A stretch of DNA of 64,000 nt from Catenulispora acidiphila DSM 44928 (GTDB taxonomy: Bacteria > Actinomycetota > Actinomycetes > Streptomycetales > Catenulisporaceae), in contig NC_013131.1 of NCBI RefSeq assembly GCF_000024025.1, positions 372,001 to 436,000 of the forward strand. The letters are read 5' to 3'. The position numbers and the translations under genes are program-made. Position 1 is the stretch's first letter; every line of letters starts with the position of its first letter. This document shows positions 1 to 8,044 of this stretch, piece by piece. The notes under the pieces were generated by a model that ran no database searches, had not been told where the DNA came from, and saw nothing but the letters and a program-made list of their open reading frames with translations.

Positions 1-67
1 CGACAAGCTTGTCGTCCCCACGGTACGGAACCGCGCCCCGCGGGTCGAGGCGGCCGTCCACACCCCC

Positions 68-108
68 TGTGGATAACCTGTGGAAAACCTGGGGAAAGCT
101 GTGGAGAC
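68..108. repeat. DnaA-box-like short tandem repeats
   Basis: Four near-identical units beginning TGTGGA or TGGGGA start at 68, 79, 90 and 100, about one helical turn apart. The first, TGTGGATAA, is the exact reverse complement of the classical DnaA box TTATCCACA, and the others are one to three mismatches away. In actinobacteria the rplI operon normally lies beside dnaB (sometimes with an intervening gene), so this may be a DnaA-responsive element upstream of a gene left of the window. No gene is visible in 1-302. Binding is inferred from motif match and phasing only. Confidence 0.45.
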
Positions 109-205
109 ACGCCGACGTACCTGGGGACAGAGTGTGGAAGGTCCCTGTGAATAATGCGACCATCGACTGATCGTGAAGCCCTGACGTGCACGGGAGCGTC
201 GCCGA

Positions 206-228
206 TTCGTCCACCGGCTGTGGACGAA
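206..228. promoter_or_regulatory. Inverted repeat TTCGTCCAC/GTGGACGAA
   Basis: A perfect 9-bp inverted repeat with a 5-nt spacer lies between the DnaA-box-like repeats and the end of the leftward gene that stops at 303. The right arm runs into the palindrome GAAAATTTTC (226-235). Each arm resembles a degenerate DnaA box (TTGTCCACA). It could be an operator or a weak terminator; without the left neighbour this cannot be decided. Confidence 0.35.
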
Positions 229-302
229 AATTTTCCTGGAAGAATCTTGCTGGGACCCCCGGATTTTGCTAGGCCGAGGGCTCTCGCGCGGCCCGATCCG
301 TG

Positions 303-1931
303 CTAGGCCGAGCGCTTCCCGGTCATCCGATCCAGCAGGTTCCGCGTGGCCCGCTGGATCCGCACGTCGACGAACCCCGGCGTCGACAGCCCGTGGTTCC
401 AGTGGAACGTCCCGGCGTTGAACATCCACGCCCCGGAGGGGTACTGGCTCAGCACGGTCTGCTGCGTGTCCTTGACCGGCGTGTTCTTCGGACCCTCGGC
501 GGTGAACGGCGACGTCGCCAGGACCGTGGTCTTCGGCCCGCCCTTCACATGCGGGAACACCTTGTCCGCCTCGCCGGCCACCAGACGCGGGATCTGCTCC
601 CCGTTCTTCAGCCCGGTCCCCGCCCAGAACCAGTGCCCGGTCTCGCCGACCACCAGCGGCTGCGGCTGGGTGTCGGTGATGATCGCGGTGTACATCGACC
701 CCAGCACCTGCTGCTCGGGCTGGTTCAGGTCCCGCCACAGCACCGTGGGCGCCACGCTCCCGGTCGCCGCCGGGTCCGGACGCCGCTTGTAGCAGGTCAC
801 CTGCCGGTACTGGGAGCCGCCCTGGGAGGCGTCCAGGCGGATGTTCCAGTAGACGTTGTTCGCGGCCATGAACGCGGCACTGACACCCCTAGAAAGCGCG
901 CCTTGGAGCACGGCGCGCATCTGCGGCGTCCAGTATTCGTCGTGGCCTGAGAAGACCAGCGCCTTGTACTTCGCCGGGTCGATCCGGCCGGCGTGCAGGT
1001 CGATGCTCGAGGCGTAGGAGATGGTGTACGGCTGCGCCTCGACCCACTGCGCGAAGGCCTGGTCGAGCTCGAACAGCCGCGGCAGCCCGTCCTGGTGGTA
1101 CGGCCGGTCGAAGGAGACGCGGGTCGCGCAGATGTCGGCGCCGCCCTCCCTCCCGTCGGGCTGGTAGGCGTTGTACAGGCTGGCGCCGAGCGCCTTGTCG
1201 ACCGGGTACATGTTGTACGCCTGATACGTCGTGAAAGGCAGCACCACCAACAGATCCGCGGGCTTGCCGTCCTCGCGCACCACGAACGGGATGCAGCTGC
1301 GGTACTTGTCCGCGGTCTCCAGCGTCGCGACGTACAGACCGCCGCGCCAGGTGTTCGGGACGTTCAGCGTGTACGACAACTGCCACGGCGCCACGACGGT
1401 CCGGGTCGGCGCGACGACCTTCAGCGCCGGCTGAACCTTCCCGGTGACCTTGGCACTGGTGAAGACCAGCTCAGAGCCCTTCCCGGCGGCACTGCGCCCG
1501 ATCCGGTAGACCTTGACCGTGAAGCTCTGCGCCGGCCGCACGCTGATGTGGAAGTCGATCGACTCCCCGACGTTGATGCTGGTCGCCGAGGCGAAACCCT
1601 TGATCTGGTGGCCCTCGTCGTCGACCGCCAGGTACCCGGTGGCGTCCGGGCGCCAGGCGCCGTCGTCCGCCAGGGCCAGCGCGAGGCTCGGGACGGTCTC
1701 GCCGGTGGCGTTGCTCGGCTCGCCCTCCTGGCCCTCGTTGGCGTCGCCGGTGCCGTAGGTGCTCTTCGCACGCCCGCGCGCCTGCGGCTGCGGCTGGGGC
1801 TTGGGAGGGTTCGCGGCCGGCTTGCCGGAGCCGCCGCCGTGGTTCTCCAGCAGGTAAGCGCCGCCGGCAGTGGCCGCCAGCCCGAGACCGCCGAGAATCA
1901 GCAGTGATTGGCGGCGGGAGGGGACGTGCAT
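303..1931 (-). CDS. Exported N,N-dimethylformamidase beta-subunit-like protein
   Basis: The start at 1931 is preferred because it puts a twin-arginine-like signal (SRRQSLLILGG, then a hydrophobic stretch) at the N-terminus of a 542-residue protein; a longer reading to 2027 would run through the terminator at 1975-2023. The mature part resembles the C-terminal domain of the large subunit of N,N-dimethylformamidase, with the family hallmarks LHAGRIDP and GHDEYW (about residue 330). No small subunit lies nearby and export is predicted, so amidase activity is doubtful. A second homologue lies at 8045-9613. The family match is firm; substrate and function are unknown. Confidence 0.85.
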   Translation of the reverse strand: MHVPSRRQSLLILGGLGLAATAGGAYLLENHGGGSGKPAANPPKPQPQPQARGRAKSTYGTGDANEGQEGEPSNATGETVPSLALALADDGAWRPDATGYLAVDDEGHQIKGFASATSINVGESIDFHISVRPAQSFTVKVYRIGRSAAGKGSELVFTSAKVTGKVQPALKVVAPTRTVVAPWQLSYTLNVPNTWRGGLYVATLETADKYRSCIPFVVREDGKPADLLVVLPFTTYQAYNMYPVDKALGASLYNAYQPDGREGGADICATRVSFDRPYHQDGLPRLFELDQAFAQWVEAQPYTISYASSIDLHAGRIDPAKYKALVFSGHDEYWTPQMRAVLQGALSRGVSAAFMAANNVYWNIRLDASQGGSQYRQVTCYKRRPDPAATGSVAPTVLWRDLNQPEQQVLGSMYTAIITDTQPQPLVVGETGHWFWAGTGLKNGEQIPRLVAGEADKVFPHVKGGPKTTVLATSPFTAEGPKNTPVKDTQQTVLSQYPSGAWMFNAGTFHWNHGLSTPGFVDVRIQRATRNLLDRMTGKRSA

Positions 1932-1974
1932 GACCGCCAAGTCAACCAGGTGCCCGCCACCGTGGGCAAACAGA

Positions 1975-2023
1975 ATGCGAAAAGAACCGCTCCGCCGCGT
2001 TTGAGCTGCGGCGGAGCGGTTCT
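1975..2023 (-). terminator. Rho-independent terminator of the rpsF-rplI operon
   Basis: A perfect 16-bp inverted repeat (1983-1998 with 2008-2023, loop of 9) lies 70 bp beyond the rplI stop. Read leftward, the hairpin is followed by a short T-rich stretch (TTCTTTTCGC). It sits between rplI and the next leftward gene and separates the two transcription units. Confidence 0.85.
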
Positions 2024-2093
2024 CCAAAGCACTTCCGTTGAGCCTTCCGCAGGGCTTTGAGGACAGAGTCCGAAAAGCCCCGAAGGGAGGTTC

Positions 2094-2549
2094 TCAGGCC
2101 GCGACGACGGTGATTTCCACCTTCGCCTGCACCTCGGGGTGCAGCCGGACCGAGACGGTGTGGGCGCCGACGGTCTTGATCGGGTTCCCGATCTCGATCC
2201 GGCGCTTGTCCACGTCCGGGCCGCCGGCGCGCTTGACCGCGTCGGCGACGTCGGCGACGGTCACGCCGCCGAACAGCCGGCCGGACTCCCCGGCCCGGGT
2301 CGCCAGGCGGACCCGCAGGCCCTCCAGCTCGCCCTTGAGCTCGGTGGCGTGGGCCAGGTCGCGGACCGTGCGGACCTTGCGGGCCTTGCGGATCAGCTCG
2401 ATCTGCTTCTCGCCGCCGCGGGTCCACGCGATGGCGTAGCCGCGCGGGACGAGGTAGTTGCGGGCGTAGCCGCCCTTGACCTCGACGACGTCGCCGGGCT
2501 CGCCGAGCCCGCCGACCTCGTGGGTGAGGATGAGCTTCGTGGTAGCCAT
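2094..2549 (-). CDS. rplI: 50S ribosomal protein L9
   Basis: This 151-residue protein has the L9 N-terminal signature: [12 protein letters not shown], the conserved [18 protein letters not shown] loop, then a helical linker and the C-terminal rRNA-binding domain. L9 binds 23S rRNA domain V and helps maintain reading frame. It is the last gene of the rpsF-ssb-rpsR-rplI operon, 18 bp after rpsR. A strong GGAGGAG ribosome-binding site precedes the ATG, and the terminator at 1975-2023 follows. Confidence 0.98.
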   Translation of the reverse strand: MATTKLILTHEVGGLGEPGDVVEVKGGYARNYLVPRGYAIAWTRGGEKQIELIRKARKVRTVRDLAHATELKGELEGLRVRLATRAGESGRLFGGVTVADVADAVKRAGGPDVDKRRIEIGNPIKTVGAHTVSVRLHPEVQAKVEITVVAA

Positions 2550-2567
2550 TTTCTCTCCTCCCCCTTC

Positions 2568-2804
2568 CTAGCGGGTGGTGCTGGTGTAGGGCAGCAGCGC
2601 CATCTCACGGCTGTTCTTCACGGCCACGGCGACGTCGCGCTGGTGCTGGGTGCAGTTGCCGGTCACGCGACGAGCACGGATCTTCCCGCGGTCCGAGATG
2701 AACTTCCGGAGCAGCGTGGTGTCCTTGTAGTCGACGTACGCGACCTTGTCCTTGCAGAATCCGCAAACCTTCTTCTTGGGCTTGCGGAGAGGTGCCTTAG
2801 GCAT
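2568..2804 (-). CDS. rpsR: 30S ribosomal protein S18
   Basis: This 78-residue protein is nearly identical to actinobacterial S18: a basic N-terminus, CGFCKDK, the [13 protein letters not shown] core and the C-terminal SREMALLPY. The cysteine pair at 14/17 plus the later cysteine suggests the zinc-containing (C+) form; many actinobacteria also carry a cysteine-free paralogue used in zinc starvation. S18 pairs with S6 on the 30S platform, which fits its place in the rpsF operon. Confidence 0.98.
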   Translation of the reverse strand: MPKAPLRKPKKKVCGFCKDKVAYVDYKDTTLLRKFISDRGKIRARRVTGNCTQHQRDVAVAVKNSREMALLPYTSTTR

Positions 2805-2898
2805 GGGATCTCTCCTGGTTACTTCTTCACTACGAGTTCAAGGGTCCGTTTGAGGGACCGGGCGCCTTGATGCACAAGAGGCCCTGATTCACATGGGG

Positions 2899-3558
2899 CT
2901 AGAACGGGGGCTCGTCGTTGCCGTAGCCACCCCAGCCGCCGTCGCCGCCGCCGCCGGAAGCCCAGGGGTCGTTGCCGCCGCCCTGGTTCCCGCCGCCGGA
3001 GTTGCCACCGCCGCCACCGGAGTTGCCACCCCAACTGCCGCCGCCGCCACCGCCACCGCCGGAGTTGCCGCCGCCACCGGAGTTGCCACCCCAGCCGCCG
3101 CCGCCTCCCGCGCTGCCGGAGTTGCCGCCGCCGCCGGAGTTGCCACTCCAGCCGCCGCCGCCCCCGCCGCCGGGACCGCCCTGGCCACCGGGCCGGTTGG
3201 CCTTGGTGACCTTCGCCGTCGCGTACTTCAGCGACGGGCCGATCTCCTCGACGTCGAGCTCGACGACCGTGCGCTTCTCGCCTTCCTTGGTCTCGTACGA
3301 CCGCTGGCGCAGCCGTCCGGAGACGATCACCCGCATGCCGCGGGTCAGCGATTCGGCGACGTTCTCGGCCGCCTGGCGCCAGATCGAGCAGCGCAGGAAC
3401 AGCGCGTCGCCGTCCTTCCACTCGTTGGTCTGGCGGTCCAGGGTGCGCGGCGTGGACGCGACGGTGAAGTTCGCGACCGCCGCACCCGAGGGGGTGAAGC
3501 GCAGTTCGGGGTCGTCGGTCAGGTTGCCGACGACGGTGATGACGGTCTCGCCTGCCAT
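2899..3558 (-). CDS. ssb: Single-stranded DNA-binding protein
   Basis: The 219-residue SSB has an N-terminal OB fold (about 1-110, beginning [20 protein letters not shown]). A very glycine-rich, low-complexity linker (about 120-200, repeats of GGNSGGGG type) follows, and then the acidic tail DEPPF that recruits replication and repair proteins. It coats ssDNA during replication, recombination and repair. The gene lies between rpsF and rpsR in the classical operon. The linker makes the DNA strongly repetitive at 2930-3180 and produces long spurious reading frames on the other strand. Confidence 0.98.
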   Translation of the reverse strand: MAGETVITVVGNLTDDPELRFTPSGAAVANFTVASTPRTLDRQTNEWKDGDALFLRCSIWRQAAENVAESLTRGMRVIVSGRLRQRSYETKEGEKRTVVELDVEEIGPSLKYATAKVTKANRPGGQGGPGGGGGGGWSGNSGGGGNSGSAGGGGGWGGNSGGGGNSGGGGGGGGSWGGNSGGGGGNSGGGNQGGGNDPWASGGGGDGGWGGYGNDEPPF

Positions 3559-3588
3559 GTCAGGTCCTCAAACGTGAGAGCGGGTGTC

Positions 3589-3894
3589 TTACCGCTGGTC
3601 GGGACGGATGACCTTGGTGCGGACGACGGTCTCGGACAGGTTCGCCTGACGGTCGAACTCCTTGACGGCGTCCGGCGTGGCCTGCACGTCGACGACGGCG
3701 TAGATGCCCTCGCTGACCTTCTTGCCGCTCTTGGTCTTGATCTCGTAGGCGAGCCGACGGCGTCCCCAGATGTCGTTCTTCTCGATGGAGCCGCCCAGAT
3801 CGCGGATCACCTTGAGGAATCCCTCGAGGGCCGGGGCGATCGAACGCTCGTCGAGGTCCGGGTCCAGGATGACCATGACTTCGTACTGACGCAT
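3589..3894 (-). CDS. rpsF: 30S ribosomal protein S6
   Basis: This 101-residue S6 has the typical opening [18 protein letters not shown], central [15 protein letters not shown] and the [12 protein letters not shown] region. It binds S18 on the 30S platform. It is the first gene of the leftward ribosomal/ssb operon and is followed after 30 bp by ssb. The leader carries an SD-sequestering arrangement (3907-3949) that may serve S6:S18 feedback control. Confidence 0.98.
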   Translation of the reverse strand: MRQYEVMVILDPDLDERSIAPALEGFLKVIRDLGGSIEKNDIWGRRRLAYEIKTKSGKKVSEGIYAVVDVQATPDAVKEFDRQANLSETVVRTKVIRPDQR

Positions 3895-3906
3895 ATGCGT
3901 AACCCA

Positions 3907-3949
3907 CCTCCTTTGGACTTAGCGGCCACGGTCTCTCCGTGGCAGGAGG
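3907..3949 (-). promoter_or_regulatory. Possible S6:S18-type leader hairpin with SD sequestration
   Basis: In the rpsF leader (read leftward) a CCTCCT element (complement of 3944-3949) lies upstream of a small perfect hairpin, CCACGG/CCGTGG (3926-3942). The rpsF Shine-Dalgarno AGGAGG (complement of 3907-3912) follows. CCTCCT is fully complementary to the SD, so an alternative fold could hide it. Rfam describes an S6:S18 ribosomal leader before rpsF in several phyla; whether this leader matches that model is untested. Confidence 0.4.
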
Positions 3950-4146
3950 GTTTTGCGCGTCTCCCCGGGCCGGCACTGTCGTAACTCGCCTGCGGCGACG
4001 CTACTCCGGCGCTCTGACACTCGGGGAACGGTCAAGGTTACCCCGGCGAGCCGTCCGGATTGAAATCCGTGTCGGTTCACCCGATCCTGGGTATTGGTCC
4101 GATTACGTTTGTGATCCGCTGTGCACAGTCGAGCGAGGTGACAGGC

Positions 4147-4506
4147 ATGACGCAGACGACCCCCGGCACGGGCGACTACGGCCCGGAGGTGGCCGGACGA
4201 CCCGGATCCACGGCCGCGGACTACGCGGAGGATCCAAAGGAGCGGCCGGGCTTCCATATCGGCAGCCACACCCAGGAGATGGCGCTGACGATCACCGCCT
4301 TGGTGCTGGCCGTCGTCGCCGCGGCGATGATCGGCTGGACCGGCGGGCACGTCCTGGGCGGCTGGATCGCGCTGGCCGGGATCGTGGTCGGTCTCTACGC
4401 GCAGCTGACCTCGGACACCACCTACGAGCGCATGGTGAACGTGTGTGCCATCGGGATCGCGGCGGTGGCCTTCGCCTTCCACCTGCATCACGGTGGTCTC
4501 TGGTAG
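4147..4506 (+). CDS. Small three-helix membrane protein, function unknown
   Basis: The ATG at 4147 is preferred over an in-frame one at 4060 because GAGGTGA stands just upstream and the extra 29 residues look non-coding. The 119-residue protein has a polar N-terminal 40 residues, then three hydrophobic segments (roughly 46-66, 70-92, 97-117) and a short tail ending HHGGLW. It is divergent from rpsF. I recognise no family; its location beside the ribosomal operon in the core region suggests a conserved housekeeping role, which is inference. Confidence 0.75.
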   Translation: MTQTTPGTGDYGPEVAGRPGSTAADYAEDPKERPGFHIGSHTQEMALTITALVLAVVAAAMIGWTGGHVLGGWIALAGIVVGLYAQLTSDTTYERMVNVCAIGIAAVAFAFHLHHGGLW

Positions 4507-4633
4507 CGCGCAGCCCCACCAGCCACACCAGGCACATCAGCAGCCACATCAGCCACACGCGGGTCACGCATGCCCGCACCGAAGCGGGTTCGCGTAAGTG
4601 AGTCTGTGGGTGCGAGCGGTTAGCGTGGTCGCC

Positions 4634-5422
4634 ATGGCTATGCGTATCGGCTCCCACGTCGGCAACGAAGACCCGATCGCGGAGGCGGTGGCCCGTGGCG
4701 CCGACGCCGTCCAGATCTTCCTGGGCGATCCGCAGAGCTGGAAGGCGCCGACCGTCGCTTATCCGGGCGGCGCCTCCGCGCTGCGCGCTGCCGCCGAGCA
4801 GGCCGACGTCGCCGTCTACGTGCACGCCGCGTACATCATCAACGTCGCGGCCACCAACAACCGGATCCGCATCCCCAGCCGCAAGCTGCTGCAGCAGACG
4901 GTCGCGCTGGCCGCCGAGGCAGGCGCGCGCGGCGTCGTCGTGCACGGCGGCCACAGCACCGCCGCCGACGCACCGGATGCCGGCTTCGACAACTGGCGCA
5001 AGGCCGTGGACCAGTTGGAGCAGCACTGCCCGGTCTTCATCGAGAACACCGCCGGCGGCGACCACGCCATGGCGCGGCGGATCGATGCGATCGCGAAGCT
5101 GTGGGACGCCGTGGGGCACAGCGGGATCGGACTGTGCCTGGACACCTGCCACGCCTTCGCCGGCGGCATCCCGCTGGAGAGCGCCGTGGCCGACATCAAG
5201 GCCGTCACCGGCCGCGTCGACCTGGTCCACGCCAACGACTCGCAGGGCGGCTTCGACTCCGGCATCGACCGGCACGCCAACTTCGGCAGCGGCGAGATCG
5301 CCCCGGCCGACCTGATCGCGCAGGTGATCGCCGAGGCCGGCTGCCCGGCGATCTGCGAGACCCCCGGCGGTGCCGAGGCGCAGGCGGCGGACATCAAGTG
5401 GCTGCGGGAGCGCGTCGCATAA
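4634..5422 (+). CDS. nfo: Deoxyribonuclease IV (AP endonuclease family 2)
   Basis: This 262-residue TIM-barrel protein belongs to the endonuclease IV family, which cleaves abasic sites in base-excision repair. The metal-binding signatures are present: VHAAYIINVA, VVHGGHS, FIENTAGG, LCLDTCHAFAGG, VHANDSQGGFDSGIDRHANFGSG and CETPGG, giving the expected set of His, Glu and Asp ligands for three zinc ions. Start MAMRIGSHVG at 4634 matches family N-termini. The femX-type gene follows 9 bp later, so the two are probably co-transcribed. Confidence 0.93.
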   Translation: MAMRIGSHVGNEDPIAEAVARGADAVQIFLGDPQSWKAPTVAYPGGASALRAAAEQADVAVYVHAAYIINVAATNNRIRIPSRKLLQQTVALAAEAGARGVVVHGGHSTAADAPDAGFDNWRKAVDQLEQHCPVFIENTAGGDHAMARRIDAIAKLWDAVGHSGIGLCLDTCHAFAGGIPLESAVADIKAVTGRVDLVHANDSQGGFDSGIDRHANFGSGEIAPADLIAQVIAEAGCPAICETPGGAEAQAADIKWLRERVA

Positions 5423-5431
5423 GGTTGGCGC

Positions 5432-6616
5432 ATGGTCTTGAGGGTGCGGACGCTGAGCCGCGAGGAACATGTGGCGTTCATCGAGGAGCGCACGGCTGAG
5501 AAGAACGCCGCGACCTCTGTCAGCTTTCTGCAGTGCCCTTCCTGGGGGGATCTGAAGACCGATTGGCGCGCCGAGTCGGTCGGCTGGGTCGAAGACGCCA
5601 GCGGCGAGGTCGTCGGTGCGGCCCTGGTCCTGTACCGGGACGTGCCGATCCCCAAGCGGGACAAGCTCCCGTTCCTGCGGCGGTCGCTGGCATACCTGCC
5701 CGAGGGCCCGATCCTGGACCTGACGTCCGCGGACGCCGGGCAGGCGCTGAAGCTGCTGGTGGCGCACCTGCGGAAGCGGCGCGCGTTCACGGTGAAGATG
5801 GGTCCGCAGATGGTGTCGCGGCGGTGGACGTCCGAGACGCTGAAGAAGGCCATCGCCGAGACCGAGGGCGGCGTCCGGCTCAAGGACATCAAGCCGGACT
5901 TCGAGGACCCCACCGCGCTGAGCATCATCGAGAAGTTGCGCGCCACCGGATGGTCCCGGAAGGAGTCCGAGGGCGCCGGGTTCGGCGACTTCCAGCCCCG
6001 GTACGTCTTCCAGCTGCCGCTGGTCGACGAGTCCGGGAAGCCGCGCACCCTGGAGGACATCCAGAAGGGCTTCAACCAGCTCTGGCGCCGGAACATCAAG
6101 AAGGCGGACAAGAACGGCGTCGAGGTCACCCTCGGCGGCTACGACGACCTCGCGGAGTTCCACAAGATCTACGAGGTGACCGCGGTCCGCGACCACTTCA
6201 CGCCGCGGCCGCTGGCGTACTTCCAGCGGATGTGGAAGGCGATGGAGGCCGAGAACCCCAACCGGCTGCGCCTCTATCTGGCCCGCCACGAGGGCGAACT
6301 GCTGGCCGCCACGACTCTGGTCACCGTCGGGGACCACGCTTGGTACTCGTATGGCGCCTCCGCCGACCACAAGCGTGAGCTGCGTCCGTCCAACGCGATC
6401 CAGTGGCGGATGCTCAGCGATTCGCACGCGTCCGGCTGCAAGGTGTACGACCTGCGCGGCATCAGTGACACGCTGGACCCGAACGACCACCTGTTCGGAC
6501 TCATCCAGTTCAAGCTGGGGACCGGCGGTCAGGCGGTGGAGTATCTCGGGGAGTGGGACTACGCACTGAATCCGGTACTGCACCGCGCATTCGAGATGTA
6601 CATGGCCCGCCGCTAA
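5432..6616 (+). CDS. femX: FemX-type lipid II aminoacyltransferase
   Basis: This 394-residue protein is of the FemABX family, which uses aminoacyl-tRNA to add the first cross-bridge residue to the lipid II stem peptide. The two GNAT-like halves are separated by a charged helical stretch. Family features include LQCPSWGDLK near the N-terminus, LAYLPEGPIL in the middle and the C-terminal FKLGTGGQAVEYLGEWDYALN. Streptomyces has FemX (adds glycine) at the same position near ssb. It follows nfo by 9 bp and precedes the alanine-racemase-like gene, a coherent cell-wall context. Confidence 0.9.
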   Translation: MVLRVRTLSREEHVAFIEERTAEKNAATSVSFLQCPSWGDLKTDWRAESVGWVEDASGEVVGAALVLYRDVPIPKRDKLPFLRRSLAYLPEGPILDLTSADAGQALKLLVAHLRKRRAFTVKMGPQMVSRRWTSETLKKAIAETEGGVRLKDIKPDFEDPTALSIIEKLRATGWSRKESEGAGFGDFQPRYVFQLPLVDESGKPRTLEDIQKGFNQLWRRNIKKADKNGVEVTLGGYDDLAEFHKIYEVTAVRDHFTPRPLAYFQRMWKAMEAENPNRLRLYLARHEGELLAATTLVTVGDHAWYSYGASADHKRELRPSNAIQWRMLSDSHASGCKVYDLRGISDTLDPNDHLFGLIQFKLGTGGQAVEYLGEWDYALNPVLHRAFEMYMARR

Positions 6617-6674
6617 GCGCTTGGACCCGTCACCTATCTATCGCGTACTAATCACGTATTCAGGAGTCTGAACC

Positions 6675-7733
6675 TTGTCGCTGACGCTGCACATCGACGC
6701 GGAGCGCTGGCGCGCCCACCAGGACGAGGTGCTGGCCCGCCATCCTGATCTGGTGCCGGTGGCCAAGGGCGTCAACGGCTATGGGATCGGGATTCCGAAC
6801 CTCATGCAGGCGGCTTCTAAGCTGGCTGCGGCGGGCGTGGAGATAACGGCAGTGGGCACGGCGGCCGAGGCGGAGCAGGCGAAGGACCACTATTCAGGGC
6901 GCCTGTTGGTCCTCACTCCGTACTTGATAGGGGAGGACGTCCGCGATCTGCCGGACCGCGTGATCCGCACGGTGGCGTCGGTGGAGGCGGTCGAAGCCCT
7001 TTTGGGGCGGCGCGTGGTCATCGACCTGATGACGTCCATGCGCCGCTTCGGCCTGGAGAAGCAGGACATCCCGAGACTGCACGCCGCACTCGAATCCGAC
7101 CAGGCGCGCGTCGAGGGCTTCTCGGTCCACATGCCCCTGGACCGCGTCGCCGGCGACTACCTCCGCGAAGTCAGCGACTGGGTGGACGCCCTGGTCGCCG
7201 CGGGCATCCCGGTCCGAACCCTGTTCGTCAGCCACCTGTCGCCCGACGAAATCAGCACCCTGGCCAAGCGCCATCAGGGCACGACGGTACGCCCGCGCAT
7301 CGGCACTCAGCTCTGGCTCGGCGACCGCAAGGCGCTCCAGGCACGCGGAACCGTCCACAGCGTCCAGAAGGTCAGCAAGGGCGACCGCTTCGGCTACCGC
7401 CAACACAAGGCGCGCGGCGACGGCCACCTCCTCGTCGTCTCCGGCGGCACCGCCCACGGCGTCGGACTGGAGAACCCCAAGAACTTCGGCCGCGGCCCAG
7501 CAGGCCTCACGCCCCGCGCGAAGTTCGCAGCCCGAGCCGCCATGGCACTCCTGAACCGCACCATGTCCCCTTACTCCTGGCAGGGCAAGACACTCTGGTT
7601 CGCCGAGCCGCCGCACATGCAAGTGTCGGTACTGTTCCTGCCCGCGGGCGTCGCGCCGCCCAAGGTGGGGGAGGAGATCCCGGTCGAGGTGAGCCCGGTG
7701 ATGACGCACGTGGACCGGGTGGTCTTCGACTGA
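6675..7733 (+). CDS. Alanine-racemase-like PLP-dependent protein
   Basis: The start is TTG at 6675, supported by CAGGAG eight bases upstream; no good ATG precedes the PLP site. The 352-residue protein has the fold-type III PLP barrel signature VPVAKGVNGYG, whose lysine (about residue 32) should hold the cofactor, and an Alr-like C-terminal beta domain (VGEEIPVEVSPVMTHVDRV). Its order after femX is conserved in Streptomyces. It is shorter and more divergent than true Alr, so D-alanine synthesis is not assured; a wall-precursor role is the best inference. Confidence 0.82.
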   Translation: MSLTLHIDAERWRAHQDEVLARHPDLVPVAKGVNGYGIGIPNLMQAASKLAAAGVEITAVGTAAEAEQAKDHYSGRLLVLTPYLIGEDVRDLPDRVIRTVASVEAVEALLGRRVVIDLMTSMRRFGLEKQDIPRLHAALESDQARVEGFSVHMPLDRVAGDYLREVSDWVDALVAAGIPVRTLFVSHLSPDEISTLAKRHQGTTVRPRIGTQLWLGDRKALQARGTVHSVQKVSKGDRFGYRQHKARGDGHLLVVSGGTAHGVGLENPKNFGRGPAGLTPRAKFAARAAMALLNRTMSPYSWQGKTLWFAEPPHMQVSVLFLPAGVAPPKVGEEIPVEVSPVMTHVDRVVFD

Positions 7734-7757
7734 GGCGCGGGTGCGGCGGTCGGAGCA

Positions 7758-7873
7758 ACTCACCGACCAACCAACCCACCGGCCAGCCAACCGACCAACC
7801 GGCCAGCCAACCCACCGGCCAGCCAACCCGCCAACCCACCCGCCAGCCAACTCACCGGCCAGCCAACCGACCG
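7758..7873. repeat. Imperfect tandem repeat, unit CCGGCCAGCCAACC plus 2-6 nt
   Basis: Five imperfect copies of a 14-20 nt unit (core CCGGCCAGCCAACC) lie between the convergent genes ending at 7733 and 8045. The complementary strand reads GGTTGGCTGGCCGG, with frequent G pairs. There is no spacer structure, so it is not a CRISPR. The remainder of the gap (7874-8044) shows nothing recognisable. Slippage at convergent 3' ends is the simplest origin. Confidence 0.8.
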
Positions 7874-8044
7874 ATCGACCGCACCAGCCCTTTCGAGCTC
7901 GCGTTTTCCGGGCTGCCCTCCGTGTGACTGCTATTTGGAGCACGGAGAAAGTGGTCCCTTGGGTTGTCGGGCCCTCACTCGAACAGCCCAGCCGGCGTGC
8001 TGCTCCACAGGCGAGTCAGCCCTCGGCCAGTCCCTTCGCCCGGC

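Noticed and set aside
2893-3984. Rightward frames opposite ssb and rpsF
   Set aside because: Ala/Pro/Val repeats mirror the SSB glycine linker; no real product.
4292-6583. Leftward 763-codon frame opposite nfo and femX
   Set aside because: A GC-rich antisense shadow: the + strand genes carry all the conserved motifs.
7758-7873. Possible CRISPR array
   Set aside because: Units are 14-20 nt, contiguous and imperfect, with no unique spacers and no cas genes.
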